Shown in pieces: positions 52,030 to 59,384 of a stretch of DNA of 64,000 nucleotides. Position 1 is the stretch's first letter. Each line of letters begins with the position of its first letter. A model generated the notes under the pieces. It did not search any database. It was given only the letters and a program-made list of their open reading frames with translations, and was not told the DNA's origin. A program made the position numbers and the translations under genes. This stretch comes from Plantactinospora sp040120695 (GTDB taxonomy: Bacteria; Actinomycetota; Actinomycetes; Mycobacteriales; Micromonosporaceae), in NCBI RefSeq assembly GCF_040120695.1, contig NZ_JBEEAC010000024.1:29382-93381 (forward strand), read 5' to 3'.

Positions 52030-53325
52030 CCTTGTACTCGGGGCATCCTGTGGTGGTGTCGGCGCAGTCCGAGGTGAGGGCGTTGGTGGGCCGGTCCGGG
52101 AAGGCGAAGGTGGTGAAGACCTGACCTCGTTCGACGGTGTCGGTGACGTTGACCGGGAAGGTCACGCTGGTGCGCCGACTGGTCACCTCGACGAGGTCGC
52201 CGTCGGCGAGCCCGAGCCGGGCCGCATCGTCTGGGTGCAGGTCGAGCACCTCGCGGGGGAACAGGTCGAGGTTGGGGGTGCGGCGGCTCATCGATCCGCT
52301 GTTGTAGTGCGGCAGGCGGCGGCCGGTGATGAGTACGAACGGGAACCTCTGATCGGGTTGTTCTCCGGGCGGCAGGTCGTGCCGCGCAGCCAGGGCGGCC
52401 CGGCCGTCAGGGGTGGCGAACCGGTCGAGGTAGAGCCTCGCCTCCCCGGGCTGGTCGGGTGCCCGGCAGGGCCAGTGCAGCGGCCCGTTCCGGTCGAGCC
52501 GGGCGTGGGTGATCCCGGCGAACGTCTGTCAGGCTGGCGCATTCGGCCATCGCGTCGGCCGGGGCTGGGCAGCCGAGGTTGGCGCCCATCGCGGCGGCCA
52601 GTAGGTGGAGGATCTCGAAGTCGGGCTTCGCCTGCCCGGGTGGTGGCAGTGCTGGGTGGGCCCGTCCGGACGCGGCGTTCGAAGTTGACGAAGGTGCCGT
52701 CCTTCTCCAGGGAGGAGACGGCGGGGAGGACTACGTCGGCGTGTTCGGCGGTGCGGGACAGGAACAGGTCGTGGCAGACGACGAGGTCGCAGGCGGCCAG
52801 CGCGGCCTGGACGCGTCGGGTGTCGGAGGCGCCTTGGACGTTGTTCTGCCCGCGCAGCGTGAGGATCCCGCAGCCGTCGGGGGTGCCGACCGCGCCTTTG
52901 AGGATGGCCAGGTTGGCCAGGGTACGGACGCCGTCGGTGCCGTGGGCGTGTTCGGTGATCCCGAGGCCGTAGACGATCGCCGGCAGCCGCGCGTTGCCGT
53001 AGAGGCGGGCGGCCTCGTCTAGGGTCGCGGGGTCGACTCCGGCCAGCTGGGCGGCGCGGGCGAGGGGGTAGTCGCGTAGCAGTTCGGTGAGCTCCTCGAA
53101 TCCGCTGGCCCGGTGACGGATGAAGGTCTGGTCGACGTGGTCGTTGTCGAGCAGGGCGCGGGCGATGCCGTTGAAGACGGCCACGTTGGATCCGGCCGGG
53201 CCTGCACGTGGACGTCGGCGAAGCCGACCAGGTCGATCCGGCGCGGGTCGATGATGACGAGCCGGGCGCCGTCGAGGACGCGCTGTTTGATCCGGGCACC
53301 GACGACCGGATGTGCCGCCGATTTC
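52001..53325 (-). pseudogene. Formate dehydrogenase alpha subunit, 5'-truncated and frameshifted
   Basis: Reading the minus strand from about 53310, H-P-V-V-G-A-R-I-K-Q-R-V-L-D-G-A is followed, after a frameshift near 53210, by N-V-A-V-F-N-G-I-A-R and G-I-L-T-L-R-G-Q-N-N-V-Q-G-A-S-D, then A-E-H-A-D-V-V-L-P-A-V-S-S-L-E-K-D-G-T-F. Further shifts occur around 52670 and 52520. The C-terminal molybdopterin dinucleotide domain is open from 52291 to 52001 (N-L-D-L-F-P-R-E-V-L-D-L-H-P-D-D-A). The N-terminal iron-sulfur and catalytic part, more than 400 residues, is gone. The product cannot oxidise formate. Confidence 0.85.
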
Positions 53326-53339
53326 CCACCGGCCCGTTA

Positions 53340-53352
53340 GGGCGAAGGTCCC
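53340..53352. promoter_or_regulatory. DosR-like box A (PPDK / formate dehydrogenase remnant)
   Basis: GGGCGAAGGTCCC; on the minus strand it reads GACGGGACC then TTCGCCC. It lies 97 bases upstream of the PPDK start and directly at the truncated 5' end of the divergent formate dehydrogenase remnant. One base shorter than the other boxes. Confidence 0.6.
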
Positions 53353-53449
53353 GTCGCAGCGGCCCCTTCTGGCCCTACGGGGCAGGGTCGCTGCCTTGGT
53401 ACCACCGAGGTGACCACCTGTATCGACGGATCGGGAGAGGCGGCCGGTG

Positions 53450-56134
53450 ATGCGCAAGTACGTGTTCGACTTCATCGAGGGCGGCGCTGATCTGACGGAC
53501 CTGTTGGGCGGCAAGGGCGCGAACCTGGCCGAGATGACCCGGTTGGGTTTGCCGGTTCCGCCGGGGTTCACGATCAGTACCGAGGCGTGCCGCGCCTACC
53601 TGTCGACGGGCGCCGTGCCGGCGGGGTTGTTTGACCAGGTCAACGTCCACCTTCGGCTGGTGGAGGATCGGTTCGGCAAGGTGTTCGGCGATCCGCGGGA
53701 TCCGCTGCTGCTGTCGGTGCGTTCGGGCGGGAGGTTTTCCATGCCCGGAATGATGGATACGATCCTGGACATCGGCCTGACCGATGCGAGCGTGCCGGGC
53801 CTGGCCGCGCGGTGCGGTGATCCGCGGATGGCGTGGGACTCGTACCGGCGGTTGATCGGGATGTTCGGTAGGACGGTGTGCGGGGTACCGGCCGAGGCGT
53901 TCGAGCGGGAGTTGGCGGCGCACCGGTCGCACGCTGGAGTCGCGACCGACGCGGAGTTGAGCGAGGCTGACCTGCGGCACCTGGTGCAGGCGTACAAGAA
54001 GGTTTTCCACGAGCAGACCGGCCGAGAGTTCCCGCAGGCGCCGCACGAGCAGCTCTACCAGGCGGTCGAGGCGGTGTTCGCGTCGTGGAACACCGAGCGG
54101 GCGGTGCTGTACCGGCGGCAGGAGCGGATTCCGCAGGATCTGGGCACCGCGGTGAACGTGATGGCGATGGTCTTCGGCAACCTCGGCCCAGACTCCGGCA
54201 CCGGGGTGGCCTTCACCCGCGACCCGGCCACTGGGGCACGGGGCGTGTACGGCGACTACCTGGCCAACGCGCAGGGCGAGGACGTGGTCGCCGGCATCCG
54301 CACCCCGGTGCCGCTGGAGGACCTGGCCCGGATCGACCCGCGCAGTTTCCACGAGCTGGTGTCGATCATGGAGCGGCTGGAGCACCACTACCGCGACCTG
54401 TGTGACATCGAGTTCACGATTGAGCGCGGCAAGCTGTGGATGTTGCAGACCCGGGTCGGCAAGCGCACGCCGGCGGCGGCGTTCACCATCGCGGCTCAGC
54501 TGGTCGACGAGGGCGTCATCGACCTGGACGAGGCGCTGCGGCGGGTCACCGGTGCGCAGCTCGCCCAGCTCATGTTCCCCCGCTTCGACCGGACGGCCGC
54601 ACCCGAACCGCTGGCGGTCGGCGTACCGGCCTCCCCCGGCGCGGCCAGTGGACGGGTGGTCTTCGACGCGTCCCGGGCCGCGTCCCGGGCGGAGGCCGGT
54701 GAGCGGGTCATCCTGGCGCGGCGCGAGACGAACCCGGACGACCTGCCCGGCATGATCGCCGCGCAGGGCATCCTCACCTCGCGCGGCGGCAAGACGTCAC
54801 ACGCCGCTGTGGTGGCGCGGGGGATGGGCCGGACCTGCGTGTGCGGCGCCGAGACGCTGGACGTCGACACCGACGCCGGCCGCTTCACGGTGGCCGGGAC
54901 GGTGGTCTCCGAAGGTGACGTCGTGTCGATCGACGGTGCGACCGGTGAGGTGTTCCTCGGCGAGGTGCCGGTACATGCCTCCCCGGTCGCGCGGTACTTC
55001 GGCGGTGAGGCGCCGGCGGCCGGGACGGACCTGCTGCTCGACTCCGTACACCGGTTGATGACGCACGCCGACCGGGTGCGGCGGCTGTGGGTGTACGCGA
55101 ACGCCGATACCGGTGCGGACGCGGCCCGGGCGCGGCGGTTGGGTGCCGAAGGAGTCGGGCTGTGCCGTACCGAGCACATGTTTCTCGGTGAGCGCCGGGC
55201 CCTGGTCGAGCGGCTCATCCTCGCCGACGGCGACGAGGAACGGGCGGCGGCCCTGGCGGCGCTGTTGCCGTTGCAGCGCGCGGACTTCGTGAAACTCTTC
55301 GAAGCGATGGACGGACTGCCGGTCACGGTACGCCTGCTGGACCCGCCGCTGCACGAGTTCCTGCCGCCGCTGGCGGAGCTGACCGCCCGGGTGGCCCGGG
55401 CCGAGGCGCTCGGCCAGGACCCGGGACGCGACGGTGCACTGCTGGCCGCGGTGCGGCGGATGCACGAGCAGAACCCGATGCTGGGGCTGCGTGGGGTGCG
55501 GCTCGGGCTGGTTGTTCCCGGGCTGTTCGCCATGCAGGTCCGGGCGGTCGCGCAGGCCGCGGCCGACTGCGCCGCCCGTGGGCTGTCGCCACGGCCGGAG
55601 ATCATGGTGCCGTTGGTCGCGGCCGTTCCGGAGCTGGCGGCGGTACGCGCCGAGGCGGAGCGGATACTCGCCGAGACCGACGGGCTGCGCCGGGTCCCGA
55701 TCGGCACGATGATCGAGGTGCCCCGGGCGGCGCTGACCGCCGGTGAGATCGCCGGCGCGGCCGAGTTCTTCTCGTTCGGCACCAACGACCTGACCCAGCT
55801 CGGCTGGGGGTTCTCGCGGGACGATGTGGAGGGTTCGTTCTTCCCCCACTACCTCGCAATGGGCATCTTCGGCGTATCCCCGTTCGAGTCGATCGACGCC
55901 TCGGGCGTGGGGCGGCTGGTGCGGATCGCCACCGACGAGGGCCGCGCGGCCCGGCCGGATCTGAAGATCGGGGTCTGCGGCGAGCACGGCGGCGACCCGG
56001 ACTCGATCCACTTCTTCCACACGGTCGGCCTGGACTACGTCTCCTGCTCGCCGTACCGGGTGCCGATCGCCCGCCTGGAGGCCGGCCGCGCCGTGGTCGC
56101 CGCTCCGGTGACCGCCAGCTCCGACAGCCGTTAG
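53450..56134 (+). CDS. ppdK: Pyruvate, phosphate dikinase
   Basis: 894 residues from the ATG at 53450 (GTG at 53447 also possible). The ATP-grasp domain starts with G-G-K-G-A-N-L-A-E-M, the phospho-histidine is H451 in G-G-K-T-S-H-A-A-V, and the TIM-barrel catalytic Cys is C843 in C-G-E-H-G-G-D-P with G-L-D-Y-V-S-C-S-P-Y-R-V-P after it. Full length and all key residues are intact. It interconverts pyruvate, ATP and phosphate with PEP, AMP and pyrophosphate, and in anaerobic metabolism it can use pyrophosphate to save ATP. A DosR-like box lies upstream. Confidence 0.95.
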   Translation: MRKYVFDFIEGGADLTDLLGGKGANLAEMTRLGLPVPPGFTISTEACRAYLSTGAVPAGLFDQVNVHLRLVEDRFGKVFGDPRDPLLLSVRSGGRFSMPGMMDTILDIGLTDASVPGLAARCGDPRMAWDSYRRLIGMFGRTVCGVPAEAFERELAAHRSHAGVATDAELSEADLRHLVQAYKKVFHEQTGREFPQAPHEQLYQAVEAVFASWNTERAVLYRRQERIPQDLGTAVNVMAMVFGNLGPDSGTGVAFTRDPATGARGVYGDYLANAQGEDVVAGIRTPVPLEDLARIDPRSFHELVSIMERLEHHYRDLCDIEFTIERGKLWMLQTRVGKRTPAAAFTIAAQLVDEGVIDLDEALRRVTGAQLAQLMFPRFDRTAAPEPLAVGVPASPGAASGRVVFDASRAASRAEAGERVILARRETNPDDLPGMIAAQGILTSRGGKTSHAAVVARGMGRTCVCGAETLDVDTDAGRFTVAGTVVSEGDVVSIDGATGEVFLGEVPVHASPVARYFGGEAPAAGTDLLLDSVHRLMTHADRVRRLWVYANADTGADAARARRLGAEGVGLCRTEHMFLGERRALVERLILADGDEERAAALAALLPLQRADFVKLFEAMDGLPVTVRLLDPPLHEFLPPLAELTARVARAEALGQDPGRDGALLAAVRRMHEQNPMLGLRGVRLGLVVPGLFAMQVRAVAQAAADCAARGLSPRPEIMVPLVAAVPELAAVRAEAERILAETDGLRRVPIGTMIEVPRAALTAGEIAGAAEFFSFGTNDLTQLGWGFSRDDVEGSFFPHYLAMGIFGVSPFESIDASGVGRLVRIATDEGRAARPDLKIGVCGEHGGDPDSIHFFHTVGLDYVSCSPYRVPIARLEAGRAVVAAPVTASSDSR

Positions 56135-56145
56135 CGAGGCCCGCG

Positions 56146-56571
56146 ATGCTCCACACGATTCCCCGCCCGGGCCAGGGCACCCGACCGGACACTGTCGGAC
56201 CGCCGGTCGGGCTGATCGGCCCCGAGCCGGTCACGCTGGTGCCGGTGGTCCGTGGCGGCACGCGACCCATCGGCGCGTACGTGCTGGCCGGTGGGACCGC
56301 CCGCTATCGGCCCGCGTTCGACGTGCGGGAGGTCCTCGCCGCCGTGGTCTTCGCCGCCGCCGTCACGGCGGTGGCGGCGAGCCGCCGGTCCGGCCCGAGC
56401 GTCGGCAGCATCCGGATGGGCCCCGGTGGCTGGGTGAGCCTCAAGGGCGTACCGGCACCGGCGCTGACCCCGACCCGTCGACCGTGGTGGGCCCGTGTTC
56501 TGCGAGCCCGCCGGCTGGTCGTCGAACGCTCCGAACCGAGAAGGAGAAGGCCATGCGCGCGTCCGTCGTGA
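56146..56571 (+). CDS. Small hypothetical protein with one membrane segment
   Basis: 141 residues starting 12 bases after the PPDK stop. A single hydrophobic stretch (V-L-A-A-V-V-F-A-A-A-V-T-A-V) lies around residue 65-80, with an Arg-rich C-terminus. I do not recognise the family. The end overlaps the start of the alcohol dehydrogenase remnant by 19 bases. Given the close spacing it may be cotranscribed with ppdK, but it could also be a chance reading. Confidence 0.4.
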   Translation: MLHTIPRPGQGTRPDTVGPPVGLIGPEPVTLVPVVRGGTRPIGAYVLAGGTARYRPAFDVREVLAAVVFAAAVTAVAASRRSGPSVGSIRMGPGGWVSLKGVPAPALTPTRRPWWARVLRARRLVVERSEPRRRRPCARPS

Positions 56572-57119
56572 CGAGTTTCGACAGACCGTTGGAGATCAGG
56601 GATGTTCCGGTGCCCGCGACGGGGCCGGGACAGGTCCTGGTCCGCATCGAGGCCAGCGGGCTGTGCCACACCGACATCCACGCCGCCCACGGCGTCACGC
56701 AGGACAAGCTCCAGCTCGCCACCGCGCTCGGCGCCGATGACGTGGTCAACGCTGCCGGCACCGATCCGGTCGCCGCGATCGAGGCGCTGGGCGGGGTCGA
56801 CGTGGCCGTGGTGCTCGCCGCCGATTCGCGGGTGCTGGAGCAGGCGCACGCCTGCCTGCGCCGTGGCGGTCGGTTGGTGCTGGTGTCGCTGCCGAAGGAG
56901 AACGCGATGCGGCTGCCGATCTTCGAGACCGTGCTCAAGGGCATCACCGTGTACGGCTCGATAGTCGGTACCCGCGACGACCTGGCCGAGGTCTTCAGGC
57001 TGCACGCCGCCGGCCGGACGAAGGTCAGCTACGAGGTCCGCAAGCTCGACGAGATCAACACGGCGATCGCGGACGTGCTCGCCAGCCGCGTGCCGGCGCG
57101 GTTGGTGCTCCAGCCCTGA
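56553..57119 (+). pseudogene. Zinc-type alcohol dehydrogenase with a large in-frame internal deletion
   Basis: 188 residues; GAAGGAGAAGG precedes the ATG. The N-terminus is a normal AdhP/MDR start up to S-G-L-C-H-T-D-I-H-A-A-H-G (first zinc ligand C). The next residues already belong to the Rossmann half (L-A-T-A-L-G-A-D-D-V-V-N-A), so about 150 residues carrying the other zinc ligands and the G-x-G-x-x-G loop are missing without a frame break. The C-terminus (E-V-F-x-L-H-A-A-G-R, L-D-E-I-N) is normal. It can hardly be an active dehydrogenase. Confidence 0.8.
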
Positions 57120-57197
57120 ACGGATTTCAGGGCGGACGTGGGGCCGGCCGGCGTTTCCCGCCGCCGGCCGGCCGCACGCGGGATGGAAGGACGGATC

Positions 57198-57716
57198 ATG
57201 CCGAAGCAGAAAGGCGGCGTAGCATCGCGTGCCGCCGCGAAGTGGCACAGCCTCCTGCGGTGGATGTATGCCAGCGGTCGCCCGAACCGGATGGCCCGGT
57301 TCCTCAACCGGATCTCGGCGTTCCAGTTCTCGACCGGCCTGTTGGCCCCGGGCAACTGGGTGACCCTGGAGGTGCGTGGGCGGCGCAGCGGCCGCCCTGT
57401 GACGCTTCCCGTGGTGGTCACCGACCACGACGGCGAGCGCTACCTGGTGTCGATGCTCGGTCCGAACGCCAACTGGGTCCGCAACGTCCGCGCGGCCGGC
57501 GGCCAGGCGGTCCTGCGGCACCGTGGCCGTGAACGTGTGCGGCTCCAGGTCGTCCCGGTGGCACAGCGCGCACCGATCCTGCGCCGCTACCTCCACCTGG
57601 CCCCCGGCGCCCGCCCGCACATTTCGGTCGAGCGGGAGGCGCCGCTGGCGGAGTTCGAGCGAATGGCGGCACGGTTCCCGGTCTTCCGTATCACACCCGA
57701 CCCGACCGGCCGGTAG
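57198..57716 (+). CDS. DUF385/Ddn-type deazaflavin (F420)-dependent reductase
   Basis: 172 residues from the ATG at 57198 with GGAAGGA upstream. The split-barrel pattern is clear: L-E-V-R-G-R-R-S-G-R-P-V-T-L-P-V-V-V, G-E-R-Y-L-V-S and G-P-N-A-N-W-V-R-N-V-R-A-A-G. Family members use reduced F420 to reduce quinones or nitroaromatics. It is intact, unlike several of its neighbours, and fits a block that handles reductant when oxygen is low. Confidence 0.88.
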   Translation: MPKQKGGVASRAAAKWHSLLRWMYASGRPNRMARFLNRISAFQFSTGLLAPGNWVTLEVRGRRSGRPVTLPVVVTDHDGERYLVSMLGPNANWVRNVRAAGGQAVLRHRGRERVRLQVVPVAQRAPILRRYLHLAPGARPHISVEREAPLAEFERMAARFPVFRITPDPTGR

Positions 57717-57830
57717 CCGACGCGGCCGCACGGCCGGCGTACCGCCGGATCCAACCGAAACCGGCCGCCGGATGGTCGGCTCGGACGAACACGCCGCCAC
57801 GGGCCTGGGTTCGCCCGGCCCTGAGCTGAC

Positions 57831-57844
57831 GGGACCAATGCCCC
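57831..57844 (+). promoter_or_regulatory. DosR-like box B (phosphoketolase remnant)
   Basis: GGGACCAATGCCCC, preceded by GAC. It matches 11 of 14 positions of the core GGGACTWWAGTCCC known for mycobacterial DosR and lies 70 bases before the phosphoketolase ATG. Confidence 0.65.
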
Positions 57845-57914
57845 TGTCCGGCAGCCGTGACCCCGAGCAGGCTGGGATACGCCGTTCCCTCCCTAACTGC
57901 GAGAGGCCGCACTC

Positions 57915-58745
57915 ATGGAGACGACCCTGGAGACGACGACGGCGCCGTTGAGCGAGGCGGAGCTGGCGCGACTGGACGCGTACTGGCGGGCGGCGAACTA
58001 CTCACCGTCGGCCAGATCTACCTGTTGGACAACCCGCTGCTGCGTGAACCCCTGCGGCGCGAGCACATCAAGCCGCGCCTGCTCGGGCACTGGGGCACCA
58101 GCCCGGGGCTCAGCCTGCTCTACGCCCACCTGAACCGGGTGATCGTGGCCCGGGACCTGAACGCCATCTACGTCACCGGCCCGGGACACGGCGGTCCCGC
58201 GATCGTGGCGAACACCTGGCTGGAGGGCACCTACAGGCCCTGGACGACATCGCGGCGATCCAGCGGCACGCCCGCACCACCGGCGAGGTGACCCGACCGC
58301 GCTGGCCGATGATCGTCCTGCTGTACCCCGAAGGGCTGGACCAGGCCCGCGACGGTCGACGGGCAGCAGGTCGAGGGGACCTTCCGGGCACACCAGGTGC
58401 CGATCTCGCAGGTCCGGGACAACCCGGAGCACCTGCGGCAACTGGAGGAGTGGCTGCGTTCGTACCGGCCGGAGGAACTCTTCGACGCCACCGGCGCCCC
58501 GGTCCCGGACCTGGTCGCCCTGCCGCCGACCGGCGAGCGGCGGATGAGCGCCAACCCGCACGCCAACGGCGGCGTCCTCCTGCGTGACCTGGTGCTGCCG
58601 GACTTCCGTGACTACGCGGTACCCGTCGACCGGCCGGGCGGGTCGACGGCGGAGGCCGCCCGGGTGCTCGGCAGCTGGGTCCGGGACGTGATCCGGGCGA
58701 ATCCGGACCGGTTCCGGTTGTTCGGCCCGGACGAGGTCGCTAGAC
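57915..58745 (+). pseudogene. Phosphoketolase (Xfp/Xpk) fragment, frameshifted and with deletions
   Basis: From the ATG at 57915 the N-terminus S-E-A-E-L-A-R-L-D-A-Y-W-R-A-A-N-Y is normal. One base is then missing near 58001, and the +1 frame continues V-G-Q-I-Y-L-L-D-N-P-L-L and G-T-S-P-G-L-S-L-L-Y-A-H-L-N-R to A-N-T-W-L-E-G-T-Y. About 120 residues are missing before A-L-D-D-I-A-A-I-Q-R-H-A-R, and more shifts follow near 58330. The last recognisable part is R-F-R-L-F-G-P-D-E; the C-terminal half is absent. Not functional. Confidence 0.85.
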
Positions 58746-58792
58746 CGATCCCGGTACGGTCTCGACTCCCTGACCTTGGCGGGGTGTGTCGC

Positions 58793-58826
58793 CCGGCCCG
58801 GACGATCGTGCGATCGTCCGGGCCGG
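58793..58826. repeat. Perfect 16-bp inverted repeat with 2-base spacer
   Basis: CCGGCCCGGACGATCG and its exact complement CGATCGTCCGGGCCGG are separated by TG. There is no T-run. It lies exactly between the phosphoketolase fragment and the ribosome-hibernation-like gene, so it may be a terminator-like hairpin or a mobile repeat unit. Confidence 0.85.
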
Positions 58827-58850
58827 CGCGGTCCGATCGGCGGTATCAAC

Positions 58851-59126
58851 GTGCACGGCGCGATCCGACCCGGCCAGGTCGGGTACGCCCGCCGGAAGGT
58901 CACCGCGGCGTTGCGGCACGTGCCGCGGCCGGTGCTCTTCGTCCGGATGAGCCTGAACCGATCCGCCGCCTGTGGCGTCGACCGGCCGTACGGCGTCGCC
59001 ATCCACGCCAGCCTGCCGTGCGTGGACCTGCACGCGGCAGCCGACGCGGCCACCTTCACCGAAGCGGTCGCACTGGCGCAACGGCGCCTGGAGACCCAAC
59101 TCCAACGGGCGGACCGGCGGGGTTGA
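58851..59126 (+). CDS. HPF/RaiA-like ribosome-hibernation (dormancy) protein, short
   Basis: 91 residues from the GTG at 58851; the reading stays open upstream to 58776 through the inverted repeat. V-H-G then G-Y-A-R-R-K-V-T-A-A-L, P-V-L-F-V-R-M-S-L-N-R, P-Y-G-V-A-I-H-A-S-L and a last helix F-T-E-A-V-A-L-A-Q-R-R-L-E-T-Q-L follow the strand-helix order of HPF/S30AE domains, as in dormancy-associated translation inhibitors of DosR regulons. The C-terminal dimer domain of long HPF is absent. No clear ribosome site. Assignment is from pattern, moderate certainty. Confidence 0.5.
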   Translation: MHGAIRPGQVGYARRKVTAALRHVPRPVLFVRMSLNRSAACGVDRPYGVAIHASLPCVDLHAAADAATFTEAVALAQRRLETQLQRADRRG

Positions 59127-59237
59127 TTCCGGACCGAGCCGGGAGGCGACGTGCGCCCGCCAGGCACCACCCGGCCGAGATGGCACCGCAGACCGAGCAT
59201 CCAGGGTGGCCGATCGGGCCACCGGTCCTGTCCCGAC

Positions 59238-59251
59238 GGGACCTGTGGCCC
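59238..59251 (+). promoter_or_regulatory. DosR-like box C (pyruvate formate-lyase operon)
   Basis: GGGACCTGTGGCCC preceded by GAC. With box B it shares GACGGGACC-NN-TG-N-CCCTG. It lies 133 bases before the PFL start codon. Confidence 0.65.
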
Positions 59252-59384
59252 TGCTCGGCCAGGAATCGAGGACGGAGGCTGGAGGTGACCGGATCGACGG
59301 AGGACCGCGATGGCACGGCGGAGCAACGCCCATCCCGCGCCGGTCCGCGGTCTGACGCCGCATCCGAAGCGCTTGGAGGAAGTG

